A stretch of DNA of 64,000 bases from Actinotignum schaalii (GCF_000724605.1 NZ_CP008802.1:558001-622000), one strand, 5' to 3'. Positions 8,786 to 20,648 are shown, counted from the first letter of the stretch. The notes: generated by a model not told the origin, from the sequence alone. Numbers and translations: made by a program.

Positions 8786-10627
8786 TGCTCCGGCATTCTC
8801 ACCGGCCGCCGGGGCTTCCTCCGCGAGGGGCGCCCCGGTTGCGGCATCCACCGCGCCGGAGCGAGCCTTCGGGGTGGCATCCACACCGGCTTCCTTACGC
8901 TGCTGCGCGGTAATTTCCGCGGGGGCATCGGTGAGGGGATCCCAGCCGTTGCCGATCTTCGGGAAAGCGATAACGTCGCGAATCGAGGGTGCCTTGACCA
9001 GCAGGGACACAATGCGATCCCAGCCGAAAGCAATCCCGCCGTGCGGGGGCGCACCGAATTTGAAAGCTTCGAGGAGGAAACCGAATTTCTCCTCGGCGGC
9101 TTCCTTATCGATACCCATGACCTTGAAGACGCGTTCCTGGATATCGCGGCGATGGATACGGATGGAACCGCCGCCGATCTCGTTGCCGTTGCAGACGATG
9201 TCATAAGCGTTCGTCAGCGCGCCGGCCGGATCGGTATCGAAGGTATCGAGGTGTTCGGGCTTGGGAGCGGTAAAAGCGTGATGGACGGCGGTCCAGCGCG
9301 AACCGAGGGCCACATCGCCTTCCGCGGCGGCCTGGGAAGCCGGCTTGAACATGGGGGCATCCACCACCCACACAAAAGCCCAGGCATCCTCGTCAATAAG
9401 GCCGACCCGCTGGCCAATTTCCAAGCGGGCCGCGCCCAGCAGTTCGCGGGAGAAGGTCGGCTCACCCGCGGCGAAGAAGATGCAATCCCCGGGCTTCGCG
9501 CCGGTGGCTTCGGCCAGGCCGGCACGTTCCGCGTCGGTAATATTCTTGGCCACCGGGCCACCCAGGGTGCCATCCTCCGCGATGGTGACGTAGGCCAGGC
9601 CGTGCGCACCGCGTGCCTTCGCCCATTCCTGCCACTTATCGAAAGTGCGCCGCGGCTGGGAAGCCCCACCGGGCATCACCACCGCACCAACATAGGGATT
9701 CTGGAAGACCCGGAAGGTGGTGTCCTTGAAGTACTCGGTCAGGTCAATAAGTTCCAGCCCGAAACGCAGATCCGGCTTATCCGAACCGTACTTTTCCATG
9801 GCGTCCTTGAAGGTCATCCGCGGAATCGGGGTGGACAGGTCGTAGCCGATGAGCTTCCAGATCTCGCGCAGCACTTCTTCGGCCACCGCGATAACGTCAT
9901 CTTGATCAACGAAGCTCATTTCCACGTCCAGCTGGGTGAACTCCGGCTGGCGATCCGCACGGAAATCCTCATCGCGGTAGCAGCGGGCGATCTGGTAGTA
10001 GCGTTCCATCCCGCCCACCATGAGCAGCTGCTTAAAGAGCTGCGGGGACTGCGGCAGGGCGTACCAGGTTCCCGGGTTGAGGCGCGCCGGAACAATAAAA
10101 TCGCGGGCGCCTTCCGGGGTGGAGCGGGTGAGGGTCGGGGTTTCAATCTCCACGAAATCGTGGCCGTCGAGTACCCGCCGGGCCGCCTGGTTCACCTTGG
10201 CGCGCAGCCGCAGGGCCTTCTGTTCGTAGGAGCGGCGCAAATCAAGGTAGCGGTACTTGAGGCGAATATCTTCGGAGACCTTGCCGGCCCCTTCGGCATG
10301 ATCGGAGACCTGGAAAGGCAGGGCTTCGGCGGGGCTGAGGACCTCAACGTCCGTGGCCTCCACCTCGATCTCGCCGGTGGCCAGGGCGGCATTCGCATTG
10401 CCTTCCGGGCGTTCGCGCACGATCCCGGTCACCTTAATGCAGAATTCGTTACGCAACTCGTGCGCAATTTCTTCACGGACGGTCACCTGGGCAATACCCG
10501 AGGCATCACGCAGATCAATGAAGGCGATACCCCCGTGGTCACGGCGGCGATCCACCCACCCGGTCAGCGTCACTTCGCTGTCAATATCACTTGCTCGCAG
10601 CGAGCCGGCATAACGAGTACGTAACAC
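8771..10627 (-). CDS. aspS: Aspartyl-tRNA synthetase (bacterial type)
   Basis: 618-aa class IIb synthetase. An N-terminal OB-fold anticodon-binding domain ([20 protein letters not shown]) precedes the catalytic core, which has motif 2 ([19 protein letters not shown]), the bacterial GAD insertion and motif 3 ([14 protein letters not shown]). The C-terminus extends beyond the conserved [11 protein letters not shown] with an Ala/Gly/Glu-rich low-complexity tail of about 40 residues. The start is GTG (reading [11 protein letters not shown]) with GAAAGAG about 10 nt upstream; a longer upstream reading lacks family similarity. Whether it also charges tRNA-Asn depends on whether the genome has asnS, which is not seen here. 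Confidence 0.95.
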   Translation of the reverse strand: MLRTRYAGSLRASDIDSEVTLTGWVDRRRDHGGIAFIDLRDASGIAQVTVREEIAHELRNEFCIKVTGIVRERPEGNANAALATGEIEVEATDVEVLSPAEALPFQVSDHAEGAGKVSEDIRLKYRYLDLRRSYEQKALRLRAKVNQAARRVLDGHDFVEIETPTLTRSTPEGARDFIVPARLNPGTWYALPQSPQLFKQLLMVGGMERYYQIARCYRDEDFRADRQPEFTQLDVEMSFVDQDDVIAVAEEVLREIWKLIGYDLSTPIPRMTFKDAMEKYGSDKPDLRFGLELIDLTEYFKDTTFRVFQNPYVGAVVMPGGASQPRRTFDKWQEWAKARGAHGLAYVTIAEDGTLGGPVAKNITDAERAGLAEATGAKPGDCIFFAAGEPTFSRELLGAARLEIGQRVGLIDEDAWAFVWVVDAPMFKPASQAAAEGDVALGSRWTAVHHAFTAPKPEHLDTFDTDPAGALTNAYDIVCNGNEIGGGSIRIHRRDIQERVFKVMGIDKEAAEEKFGFLLEAFKFGAPPHGGIAFGWDRIVSLLVKAPSIRDVIAFPKIGNGWDPLTDAPAEITAQQRKEAGVDATPKARSGAVDAATGAPLAEEAPAAGENAGAAAGK

Positions 10628-10677
10628 GCTTTTGTCACTCTTTCTATCGTGGGAAACGGCTAGACGGGCCGTCCTAA

Positions 10678-10702
10678 GGTGCTTGCGAGACGAGCAAGCA
10701 CC
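10678..10702. promoter_or_regulatory. Inverted repeat in the aspS–MFS divergent region
   Basis: GGTGCTTGC and GCAAGCACC (9-bp perfect arms, 7-nt loop) lie upstream of both divergent genes. No gene ends here, so an operator is more likely than a terminator. The rest of 10628–10878 shows nothing further except a TCTAAT box just before the MFS gene. Confidence 0.35.
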
Positions 10703-10878
10703 GGCTCCATGGTAGAACCCGCGGCATGCTCCGGGCAAAAGTTACGCTCCGCCGCTCGCCGAACACGTCCCGTTGCGCTCTGCCACCGCACCAGGCGGCC
10801 CCACGGTGGCACACACCACCGCATGTGCCCGGCTCCGCCTCTTCCTTTCTGCCCCCTTTCGCTGGTCTAATGGATCTA

Positions 10879-12342
10879 ATGAGCAGGTATCTATCTCCGG
10901 AGCGCGAACGCCTTTTCCGTATTTTTTCCGTTGGCTTTATTTCGCTCGTTGCTTTTGAGAGCATGGCGGTCACCACGGCCATGCCTACCGTCGCGCGCGC
11001 TTTTGACGGGCAGAACCTTTATGCCCTCGCGCTCGGCGTGGTACTTGCGGCCCAGTTAATGACGACGGCGCTCGCCGGGGAATGGTCCGATTCCAAAGGC
11101 CCGCATTCTTGCCTGTACACCGGCGTCGTGCTTCTCACCGTGGGGCTCACAATCTGTACCGTCTCCCCCAGTATGGAAATTTTCGTAGCCGGCCGCGCTA
11201 TCCAAGGCCTGGGCGGAGGCCTCATTATCGTGCCCTTCTACACCATCGTGGGCAATAGCGTGCAGCCGCGTCGTCGCCCCGGATTCTTCACCGCTTTCGC
11301 CGCGGCCTGGGTCCTCCCCTCGCTTTTCGGCCCCCTGCTCGCCGGAATTATTGTTGAGGCGATGTCCTGGCGGTGGATTTTCGGTTTCGTGCCGGCCACC
11401 ATCCTGCTCATCGGGCCTTTCTTCTTTATTGGGATGAATAAAATCCCGGATATTGATCGCGTCAAAAAGCCGATGAATATTCGCACCATGGTCATTCCGG
11501 CCTTCGGGACCGGCGCACTGGTGGCCTGCCTGCAAATTATGAGCGGGGCGACGGCGCATAATGTGCACACCTTCGCCATTATCGGGGTGTGCGGATTCGC
11601 CCTGCTTTTCTGCGCCCGCCCGCTTTTCCCGCGCGGGACTTTCCGCGGGGTGCGCGGGCTGCCCGCAACTATTGCCACCCGCGTTCTCCTCGGTACTTTC
11701 ACGGCAATTGAAATGTTTTTGCCGCTCTTGCTCCAGGATGTGCACGGGTGGAGCCCGGTGGAAGCTGGTCTTATTTTATCGGTCGGTTCGATTACCTGGG
11801 CGGTAGGATCGTATTTCTCCGGGCGGATCACCAATGCGGCGCTGCGCCTGCGCCTGCCGCTGTGGGGCTCGATTGGCGATGCAATCGGCCTGGCCCTGGT
11901 GCTGGCCGGCTCGCATCACGCTCTGCCCGGAAGCCTCGTTATTATCGGGTGGGCCATCGCGGGTATTGGATGCGGCTTCGCGTTCCCGGCGCTGAGCGTA
12001 CACGCGCTCGCCTGCACCTCCCAAGAGGGCCAGGGCCGCACTTCTTCCGCGCTCCAGGTGGCCGATTCCATGGGAACTTCGCTCGTTGCCGCGATTATTG
12101 GGATTATTTATTCGGTGCTCACCCCGCCGCAGGATATTGCACTCATGGCCGGCATCGCGGTGTCCATTGCGCTGACCATTGCCGGCGCGGTGGTGGCCAG
12201 TCGTATTGTGCCGCCTGCGGGTAGCGAGGCCGCGGAAAATCTTGCCGAATCGCAGCGCCTGAGCGGCGTGGGTCCGGGCGGGGAACAGCTGAGCGGCTCG
12301 GATATGCTCAGTGAGGACAGCGCCGGCCCGGGGGCTCACTAA
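10879..12342 (+). CDS. MFS permease (DHA2-like drug/metabolite exporter)
   Basis: Major facilitator superfamily protein of about 487 aa with some 14 hydrophobic helices. The first helix reads FISLVAFESMAVTTAMPTVA, like DHA2 exporters, and is followed by the loop-2 motif GEWSDSKGP and the motif-C-like region AGRAIQGLGGGLIIVP. The C-terminus is a cytoplasmic Ser/Gly/Glu-rich tail. The start chosen (MSRYLSPERERLF) lies 7 nt after TCTAAT, suggesting a leaderless transcript; an in-frame ATG at 10870 is the alternative. Neither has a Shine–Dalgarno. Substrate cannot be deduced. Confidence 0.85.
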   Translation: MSRYLSPERERLFRIFSVGFISLVAFESMAVTTAMPTVARAFDGQNLYALALGVVLAAQLMTTALAGEWSDSKGPHSCLYTGVVLLTVGLTICTVSPSMEIFVAGRAIQGLGGGLIIVPFYTIVGNSVQPRRRPGFFTAFAAAWVLPSLFGPLLAGIIVEAMSWRWIFGFVPATILLIGPFFFIGMNKIPDIDRVKKPMNIRTMVIPAFGTGALVACLQIMSGATAHNVHTFAIIGVCGFALLFCARPLFPRGTFRGVRGLPATIATRVLLGTFTAIEMFLPLLLQDVHGWSPVEAGLILSVGSITWAVGSYFSGRITNAALRLRLPLWGSIGDAIGLALVLAGSHHALPGSLVIIGWAIAGIGCGFAFPALSVHALACTSQEGQGRTSSALQVADSMGTSLVAAIIGIIYSVLTPPQDIALMAGIAVSIALTIAGAVVASRIVPPAGSEAAENLAESQRLSGVGPGGEQLSGSDMLSEDSAGPGAH

Positions 12343-12479
12343 ACCCCGGCAGCAACGAATTACCCGATTACCCCACCGAACAGAGGGCAAGCTCACCGCG
12401 CATATCCAGCGCCGGACTTGCACCCCGGAGTAAACTAGTAGCGGCGCGTTTGCGCCCCCTGTGCCTATGTTAGGAATTC

Positions 12480-14588
12480 ATGTCTGAACATCTCGGCGAA
12501 AATACGCCGTCTGATTCTTCCTCCACCGCCACCCCGGCGACTTTCGCTGACCTCGGTCTTTCCGAGGAAACGCTCACCGCTATTCACGCTCTCGGTTTTG
12601 AGCACCCCTCCCCGATCCAGGAGCAGGCCATTCCGCTGCTGCTGAGCGGGCGGGATGTTATCGGCGTCGCCCAAACAGGAACGGGGAAAACTGCCGCTTT
12701 CGGTTTGCCGCTTCTGGAACAGGTGGATACTAGCAGCGCCGTCGTTCAAGCTCTGGTGCTCGCACCCACCCGCGAACTCGCGCTCCAGGGCGCGGACGCC
12801 ATTGAATCTTTTGCGCGCGGCACAGATACCAAAGTGCTGGCCGTGTACGGCGGTTCGCCATATCCCCCGCAGCTGCGCGCCCTCGAAAACGGTGTGCATG
12901 TGGTGGTGGGCACGCCCGGGCGCATTATGGATCTGATTGATCGCGGCGCGCTCGTGCTCGATCACGTTTCTTACTTCGTTTTGGACGAAGCGGACGAAAT
13001 GCTGCGCATGGGCTTCGCGGAGGACGTGGAAAAGATCGCCTCCGACCTGCCCGCCGAGCGCGTATCGGCGCTTTTCTCCGCCACCATGCCCCCGGCAATT
13101 CGCCGCGTGGCCGATTCTCACCTGAACAACCCGGAGGAAATTACCGTCACGCCGCCGGCCTCCACGGTTGCGAATATTACCCAGGAATTCGCGGTGGTTC
13201 CGGCCCGCCGCAAGGTGGGTGCCCTCGCCCGGGTACTCGCGGTTTCTGAGGCCGATGCCGCCCTCGTGTTCGTGCGCACTCGCGCCACCGCGGAGGATTT
13301 GGCGATTGAGCTGGGTACCCGCGGGGTGGCCACCGCGGCGCTTTCGGGCGACGTCGCCCAAAAGGATCGCGAACGCCTGGTCTCGCGCCTGCGTGACGGC
13401 ACCTTGGATGTTCTGATTGCCACCGATGTGGCCGCGCGCGGCCTGGACGTGGAACGCATTGGACTGGTTGTCAATTTTGATGTGCCGCGCGAAGCCGATA
13501 CCTACGTGCACCGCATCGGCCGCACCGGCCGCGCCGGGCGCGAGGGCCGCTCGCTCACCTTCGTGACGCCGAAGGAACTGCCGCGCCTGCGCCGCATCGC
13601 GAAAACCACCAAATCGCAGATGGAAGAAATCGATCTTCCCACCCCGGCCGAAGTCTCGAAGCTGCGCGCCGCCAAACTCATGGAGCAGGCCCGCACCCGT
13701 TTCGACGCCGGGCGCCTGGGCGTCTACCGCGAGGTCCTCGAGCAATTCCTGGCCGCCCGGCAGGAGGCGCAGCAGAATAAGAACGACGACGCCGCAGCCT
13801 CCACCGCTACCCTCCCGCTTGACGAGGGCGTTGCTGAGGCAGCAAGCTCGGTTCCGGCTGACTCGGAAGGCGCCGTCGTTACCGATACTACGGAAGACTT
13901 CGAGAACGAAACCGGTACCGGAAACAATACCGATGCCGAGACGGAAACCGGTGCAGAAAACGAGGCTACGAGCGAAGCTCCCGCACCGATGAGCCTCGAG
14001 GATATTATCGTGGCGTTGCTGGCCTTGGGCGTGCGCGATCCCGGGCCTTCCGCGGATGAAGAGGAAAGCTTCACCGGGGAGGACAGCCGCGATTCCTTCA
14101 AGAAGAAGCGCCGCGAGGCTCGCGAATTCAAGGGCGGGAAGCGCTACCGCATCGAGGTGGGGCACAAGGATCGGGTGCGGCCGGGCGCGATTGTTGGCGC
14201 GCTCACCCACGAAGGTGGGCTGCGCGGCTCGGATCTGGGCCATATCGATATTTACCCCACCTTCTCCCTGGTGGAAATTGGGGTGCCACTTTCTCCGGAA
14301 GCCCGCAGGCGTATCTCCGAAGCGCAGGTTTCCGGGCGTGCCCTGCGAATTTCTGAAGACAGTGGCGCTCCCGCCGCCCGCCGCGGCGGCCACAGCCGTT
14401 CGGATCGCGCGGGGCGTTCGGATCGGGGCGCACGCGGAGACCGGCGCGGGCGCGGCCGCGGTTCTTTCAACCGTGGCGATGATGGCGATTACGGTTCGGA
14501 TTACCGTTCTGAGCGGCGCTCGGATCGGCGCCATGACCGGCATGACCGCGGGGAGCGCCGCGGTGGGCGCGGGTGGCGGCGTTCATAG
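12480..14588 (+). CDS. deaD: DEAD-box ATP-dependent RNA helicase (DeaD/CsdA type)
   Basis: 702-aa RNA helicase. It has AQTGTGKTAAF (motif I), PTRELALQ (Ia), GTPGRIMDLI (Ib), the DEAD box in VLDEADEMLRMGF, SAT (III) and HRIGRTGRAGREG (VI), followed by an acidic Glu/Thr-rich linker (about residues 430–530). A C-terminal DbpA-like RNA-binding domain (RYRIEVGHKDRVRPGAIVGA) and an Arg/Gly/Asp-rich tail follow. This layout matches CsdA/DeaD proteins that act in ribosome assembly and mRNA decay, often at low temperature. AGGA lies just before the ATG. A TAAACT box at 12431 and a GGCGC/GCGCC hairpin lie in the short leader. Confidence 0.93.
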   Translation: MSEHLGENTPSDSSSTATPATFADLGLSEETLTAIHALGFEHPSPIQEQAIPLLLSGRDVIGVAQTGTGKTAAFGLPLLEQVDTSSAVVQALVLAPTRELALQGADAIESFARGTDTKVLAVYGGSPYPPQLRALENGVHVVVGTPGRIMDLIDRGALVLDHVSYFVLDEADEMLRMGFAEDVEKIASDLPAERVSALFSATMPPAIRRVADSHLNNPEEITVTPPASTVANITQEFAVVPARRKVGALARVLAVSEADAALVFVRTRATAEDLAIELGTRGVATAALSGDVAQKDRERLVSRLRDGTLDVLIATDVAARGLDVERIGLVVNFDVPREADTYVHRIGRTGRAGREGRSLTFVTPKELPRLRRIAKTTKSQMEEIDLPTPAEVSKLRAAKLMEQARTRFDAGRLGVYREVLEQFLAARQEAQQNKNDDAAASTATLPLDEGVAEAASSVPADSEGAVVTDTTEDFENETGTGNNTDAETETGAENEATSEAPAPMSLEDIIVALLALGVRDPGPSADEEESFTGEDSRDSFKKKRREAREFKGGKRYRIEVGHKDRVRPGAIVGALTHEGGLRGSDLGHIDIYPTFSLVEIGVPLSPEARRRISEAQVSGRALRISEDSGAPAARRGGHSRSDRAGRSDRGARGDRRGRGRGSFNRGDDGDYGSDYRSERRSDRRHDRHDRGERRGGRGWRRS

Positions 14589-14688
14589 TTTGCGCTTCCC
14601 GGTGTTCACGCGCTGGTAACCAAGTCCCGGTAGGGTGGGCGTGGGTGGATAATCTTTCATCCATCACCACTCTTCCGAGGAGAATTCC

Positions 14689-15060
14689 ATGCGTAAACTT
14701 GTTGCCGGTCTTGCCGCTATCTGCACCGCATTCACTCTGACGGCCTGCTCGAACGGTTCCGGAAAGGATGCCGCACCCTCGCGCGATGAGGTTGTGGCCG
14801 GACTTAACAAGGGATTCAATTCCGCTATTGAGGAGTCGGGTAACAAGCTCCCAGCCGGACTTCACGAATCAATTGTTACCGGCTTTGTTGAGTGTATGGC
14901 CGATGGTGCTATCGAACAAGGTGTCTCCGTTGAAGGCCTCAAGATTATTGCCGACGGTGACGTAAAGAAATTCAATGAAGTCTCTAAAGAAGACAACGAT
15001 ATCCTCCAAAAGGTAACGGAGAACTGCGCCACGAAACTCGTCGGCCAGCCCCAGGGGTAA
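14689..15060 (+). CDS. Small lipoprotein, paralogue of the next gene
   Basis: 123-aa exported lipoprotein: MRKL start, hydrophobic core, lipobox LTAC with Cys20. The mature part is mostly helical and has no recognised domain. It shares with the next gene the pattern RDEVxAG, an EC pair, an acidic ED before the C-terminal helix and a terminal Cys (CATKL here, CGEKF there). The two non-lipid cysteines therefore probably form a disulfide in both. A strong AGGAG lies 8 nt before the ATG and a GATAAT box sits at 14648. Codon use is less GC-extreme than in neighbours. Function unknown. Confidence 0.85.
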   Translation: MRKLVAGLAAICTAFTLTACSNGSGKDAAPSRDEVVAGLNKGFNSAIEESGNKLPAGLHESIVTGFVECMADGAIEQGVSVEGLKIIADGDVKKFNEVSKEDNDILQKVTENCATKLVGQPQG

Positions 15061-15279
15061 TACCCATCGGGAACAGCCACCGGGTCATTCCCTGCCCAAC
15101 GGGGAGACGGCCCAGCTCGTGACGCGTCTTCACTCAAACGCCCGCGCAGTTGCGCGACACCCGGATTGCGCGACTCCCGGGGCTGAGCGAGGCGGTGGAT
15201 CTCACGCGGGCGCCCCGCGGGTGAAAGCCGGGTAGCTGATAGTATCTACTTGTTTTATTCCGCATGGAAATGAGTGAAG

Positions 15280-15765
15280 ATGCGTAAACTTTTTGGTGTA
15301 GCGGCTGTGGCCTGTCTCGCGGTGAGCCTGGCTGCCTGCTCGGGTAATAGCACTAAGTCGGAATCGGCTTCGTCGGCTGCGGAAACGTCGGCGGCCGCCT
15401 CGGCGCCGGCAGCTCCTTCGGCAGCAGATGCGAGTCCCGCTCAGCCTTCCGCGCCGATCACCGATAAGGGTCCGGCAGCTATTGCAACGGACGGCCCGGC
15501 TCCTACCCGGGATGAGGTGAGCGCCGGTATGCTTGCCGCTACGTCGGAGCTCCTCAAGAACACGCAGGATATCCCGGAAGCTCAAAAGGCCATGCTCCCC
15601 AAGCTCGTGGAGTGCACGGTCGATGAAGGGCTCAGCCGTGGCCTGTCTGAGCAGGGCCAGCGTAATATCGCCGCGCAGATCCTTTTGCTCTCGCAGGAAG
15701 ACCAGGCGATTATGGGCGAAGCTGCCAAGGTTTGCGGGGAAAAGTTCGGGGCTAATACCCAATAA
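15280..15765 (+). CDS. Small lipoprotein with Ser/Ala/Pro linker, paralogue of the preceding gene
   Basis: 161-aa lipoprotein: MRKLFGVAAVACLAVSLAAC with the lipobox LAAC. Then comes a Ser/Ala/Pro-rich linker of about 50 residues (cell-wall spanning type) and a globular C-terminal part matching the upstream lipoprotein (PTRDEVSAG, VECTVDEG, SQEDQAIMG, final Cys). The ATG start matches its paralogue; an in-frame GTG two codons earlier is possible. The genes are 219 bp apart, with no clear terminator between them, and look like a tandem duplication in which one copy gained a linker. Function unknown. Confidence 0.85.
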   Translation: MRKLFGVAAVACLAVSLAACSGNSTKSESASSAAETSAAASAPAAPSAADASPAQPSAPITDKGPAAIATDGPAPTRDEVSAGMLAATSELLKNTQDIPEAQKAMLPKLVECTVDEGLSRGLSEQGQRNIAAQILLLSQEDQAIMGEAAKVCGEKFGANTQ

Positions 15766-15897
15766 GCATTGGGCTGGCTGCTGGCACAGGATGCGAGTCT
15801 CGATACATAATTAATTGCTGATCGTGTTCCTGGCGCGCACTTTGTGTGTCGCCTGTCCGCGCCACAGATGAGCCTGTGCCGCAGATAAATAGCAGAT

Positions 15898-15942
15898 GAC
15901 TAAGGGCGGGAGTCTCCGTGAAGGAGGCTCCCGCCCTTAGTC
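15898..15942. terminator. Bidirectional terminator, 20-bp stem
   Basis: GACTAAGGGCGGGAG pairs perfectly with CTCCCGCCCTTAGTC. The stem extends five more pairs (one G·U) to a GTGAA loop. It lies between the convergent second lipoprotein gene and the SDR gene. No U-tract. Confidence 0.8.
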
Positions 15943-15992
15943 CGCTGTGCTTATGCACACTGCTTATGCGTGCTGATTATGCGCGCCCGGTT

Positions 15993-16877
15993 TTAGGCAT
16001 CCCATCCGGTGAGCCGCAGGCGGCGTGCTCGCCCGGACACCCCGCGCGCGGAAAGCTCGCGGAGCTTTTCCAGGGAGTCGGTTCCGGCCCGCACCTGGGT
16101 GCCCGAGAGCCCGTCAAGCTCGCCGGCCGCGAAAGCCTGGGCGATAGCCACCGATTCGCCGAGCGGTACCCATTCGGTGCGGTCCCGGTAACGTTTCATG
16201 GATGCCGTCATATCGGTTTTCACCGCGCCGGGATTGAGGGAAAGCACCCGCAAACCGCGCTGGTAGCCGGCCAAATGCAAGGATGCCGCCAGGCGTAATA
16301 GCGCTGTTTTTGAGGTGTAATAGGACACCGCATCCGCGGAATCGTGGGATGCCGCGGTGGCGGACAGGTCCAGGATCCTCCCGCCGCCGCGCTCCAGCAT
16401 AATAGGCACCAAAGTTTGGGCCAGTTGGAACGGGGCCTCCACGTTAATCGCGATGGTGCGCTGGAAATCCTCCAGGCTGGTATCCCAGGGAAGTTCTTCT
16501 TCCCCGTACACGCCGGCCGAATTGAGAACCATATCGGGGGCGCCTTCCTCGAGGAGGATACGCAGCATCTCCCGGATCGAGGATTCTTTCGCCAGATCAC
16601 ACCCGAGGGTAATAACTTGGGCACCCCGGATTTCGCATTCGGTGGCGGTGCCATCCAAATTGGATAGCTTGGTCGCCAGCAAAATGAGGGTGCGCCCAGG
16701 TGCCGCTAAACCAATAGCGAGCTCCTTGCCCACTCCCCGGGATGCCCCGGTAATAAGAATCCGGCGGGCCGCTGCGAGTCCTTCCGATTCCTGCTGCGCA
16801 GTTACTTGCGGTGCGGCCACCGATTGCCCGGTCACCTGCCCGCCCGCATCCACGCGCTCCACATCCTGCTGCGCCAT
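15993..16877 (-). CDS. Short-chain dehydrogenase/reductase in the pheST operon
   Basis: 294-aa SDR. The Rossmann motif TGASRGVG follows an N-terminal extension of about 38 residues. NSAGVYG corresponds to NNAG, and the catalytic Ser and YxxxK are in SATAAS and YYTSKTA. Its ATG overlaps the pheT stop (TAATG), so it is the third cistron of pheS–pheT. Substrate unknown; the NSAG and YTSK context is that of classical SDRs. Linkage to pheST is not a pairing I know of, and may only reflect readthrough expression. Confidence 0.85.
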   Translation of the reverse strand: MAQQDVERVDAGGQVTGQSVAAPQVTAQQESEGLAAARRILITGASRGVGKELAIGLAAPGRTLILLATKLSNLDGTATECEIRGAQVITLGCDLAKESSIREMLRILLEEGAPDMVLNSAGVYGEEELPWDTSLEDFQRTIAINVEAPFQLAQTLVPIMLERGGGRILDLSATAASHDSADAVSYYTSKTALLRLAASLHLAGYQRGLRVLSLNPGAVKTDMTASMKRYRDRTEWVPLGESVAIAQAFAAGELDGLSGTQVRAGTDSLEKLRELSARGVSGRARRLRLTGWDA

Positions 16878-19419
16878 TAGGCCCTCAGCTCCGCGCCGAA
16901 GTCCTTGCGCATCCGCCGTGCCACCCGGTGGCGTACCTGGGCAGTTTCCTCCGCGGTCAGGGTGTGATCGGTGCGGAAGCGCAGTGCGAATGCCAGCGAC
17001 TTCTTGCCTTCCGGAACGGGATCACCCGTGAAAACATCGAAGAGCTCGATGTCTTCGAGGGCCTCCCCCGCGGCCGCCACGATGGCGGCGCGCACATCAC
17101 CGGCAATCACATCGGCATCAACAATAAAGGCGAGATCTTCCTTAGCAACCGGGCTGGTCCACACCGGCTTGACCGCGGCGGGTTCCACGGTTTCCGGAAG
17201 CGCGGCGTCGGTATTCACCTCGAAAGCGACCGAGCGCGCCGGAATATCCAAGGCCTTGCATACCGCCGGAGCGAGTTCCCCGGCGTAGCCAACGACGCGG
17301 TCCCCGCTCAGGATGGCCGCGCAACGCCCCGGGTGCCAGGGTGCCTGGTTCGCGGCGCGCACCGAAACCTCAGCGAGCATACCGGCAGCGCGCCGCCCGG
17401 CTTCTACCGCATCCCGCCAATCCCAGGTTTCCACCGGGTACCCGGCCCGAGCGGCGGTACGCGGCCCGCAGGCCACCCCGGCCACGTGATGGGGTTGGGC
17501 GGGGATAGCCGCGTGCAGGGCGGCAATCTCTTCCTCGGTGGGCCGCTGGCCCGCCGCCGGAATCGGGGCCGGGCTGATACCAGCCGGCCGGCTCACCGTG
17601 CCCATCTCAAAGACCGCCACCGCCGGATTACCGCGCTTGACGTTGAGCGAAGCCACCGGAATGAGGGTATCGAGCAGGGAGGTGCACAGCAGATTGGCCT
17701 CATCTTGCAGCGGATTGGCCAGCGCGATAGCGGTACGCCGCTCATCATCGGCGGCGTAGCCGAGCTCATCGAAACGCGCGGCCGGAATAAAGGGATAGGT
17801 CAGCACCTGCACCCACCCGGTTTCCGCCAGGGTGCGCGCAATATCGCGGCGCTGGCGCTGCGCGGGGCTCAGACCCCGCCCGGCCGGAGCAGCTGGAACC
17901 GCCGTGGGAATCGCATCATAGCCTTCCAGGCGCGCGATTTCCTCCACCAGGTGAGCCGAACCCACCAGATCCGGGCGCCAGGTGGGAGGCTGCACGCTCC
18001 ACACCTCACCGCCGCGTTCCACGGTGCAACCGATATCCGTGAGGATCTCCGCGATACGATCCTCGCTCAGCTGCAACGAGGTCAGGCGTTCCACATCCGC
18101 AACCGGGAAAGCGAGCTCGGGCAACTGGTGTACCTGCCCGTACACAAAAACCTCATCGGTGGCTTCTCCCCCGCCGTATTCCACCAAAAGGTCGACGACG
18201 CGCTGCGCGGCCACCGCCGCTACCGCGGGATCCACCCCGCGTTCGAAACGCTTGGAGGCTTCGGTGGGGAGCTTATGCCGCCGGGCGCTGCGCGCCACCG
18301 ATACCGCATCGAAATGCGCTGCTTCCACCAGCACATTGCGGGTTTCCGCGGTGATCTCAGTATCGGCTCCGCCCATCACGCCGGCCAGGCCGAGCACGCG
18401 CTCTCCCCCGTTATCAGTAATAAGGAGATCTTCCGGATCGAGGGTACGTTCCACATCATCGAGGGTGGTGAGTTTTTCACCGGCCTGGGCGCGGCGTACC
18501 ACCAGCCCGCCGCCGCGGATCTTGTCCAGATCGTAGGCGTGCAAGGGTTGGCCCAGGTCGAGCATCACGTAATTGGTGGCATCTACCGCCAGGGAGATAG
18601 AGCGCTGGCCGGCTTGCTGGAGGCGGCGTGCCATCCAGGCCGGGGAGGGCGCCGCCGGGTCTACCCCGCGCACCACCCGGGTGACGAACAGATCGCATCC
18701 GGGCCGGCCGTGAATCGGGGCGTTATCTTCCACCCGCACCGGGAAACCGGTGGGAGTGGCTTCCGGGAGCGGAGCTTCCGCCAGGCCCGGATCGGTGAAG
18801 CGAGCTCCGGTGGAGTGGTGGTATTCGCGGGCCACCCCGCGCATGGAGAAGCAGTACCCGCGATCCGGGGTCACGTTAATTTCCAGGGTTTCCCCCGGCA
18901 GGCCCAGGAATTGCCGGGCATCACTGCCAAGTTCCACGCTGGCCGCGGCTGCGGCGTCGAGAACAATAATGCCTTCGCTTTCATCCGAGAGCCCGAGTTC
19001 GCGTTCCGAACACATCATGCCGTCGGAAATATGCCCGTAAGTTTTGCGGGCCGCGATCTCAAAACCGCCCGGCAGCACGGCACCGGGGAGGGACACCACC
19101 ACGGTATCGCCCTCCTCGAAATTATGGGCGCCGCAAATAATGCCGCGCGAGGGCAGCTCGGAAGGCTCCCGCCCGGTTCCGGGTTCGTCGTTGTACTGCC
19201 CCACGTCCACGCGGCAGTAGTTAATGATCCTGCCGTTGCTTTGTTTCTTCGGTTCGCGGCTGAGCACCCGGCCGAAGACCAGCGGGCCGGTGACCGCGCC
19301 GGGGTGGATTGTTTCTTCTTCCAGGCCGACTTTTACCAGCGCGGCAGCCAGCTGCGCGGGGCTGAGATCCTCGGGCAGCTCCACGTGTAAGCCCAGCCAT
19401 TCCTGCGGAATCAGTGGCA

Positions 19420-19420
<1 letters not shown>
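16877..19420 (-). CDS. pheT: Phenylalanyl-tRNA synthetase beta chain
   Basis: 847-aa beta subunit of the (αβ)2 enzyme. Domains in order: N-terminal EMAP-like tRNA-binding domain (about residues 40–150, with the CGAHNFEEGD segment), B3/4 editing region with NVTPDRGYCFSMRG, B5 domain, catalytic-like core, and the C-terminal ferredoxin-fold anticodon-binding domain (WTSPVAKEDLAFIVD to LTAEETAQVRHRVA). It starts on the pheS stop (TAATG overlap), which helps ensure 1:1 synthesis. Confidence 0.97.
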
Positions 19421-20535
<1,115 letters not shown>

Positions 20536-20557
20536 TCAAACTCGCCGAAAGTGCGTA

Positions 20558-20590
20558 ACAGCGGGGCCGAGATGGACTCGGCCCCGCTGT
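20558..20590 (-). terminator. Terminator between GPH symporter and pheS
   Basis: 14-bp perfect arms (ACAGCGGGGCCGAG and its complement) around ATGGA, 58 bp beyond the symporter stop on the minus strand. It separates the symporter transcript from pheST. No U-tract. Confidence 0.65.
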
Positions 20591-20648
20591 GAGGTTACTG
20601 GTAGCTCGCTTGCGCCGCGGTACGCGGCGCCGGCGTCGTTCCTAGAAT

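Noticed and set aside
8741-10624. Long plus-strand frame opposite aspS
   Set aside because: Shadow frame; aspS motifs on the minus strand are unambiguous.
12465-14543. 692-codon minus-strand frame opposite deaD
   Set aside because: Shadow of the helicase; no start signal and no motif.
16811-19390. 859-codon plus-strand frame opposite pheT
   Set aside because: High-GC shadow; pheT domains are clear on the other strand.
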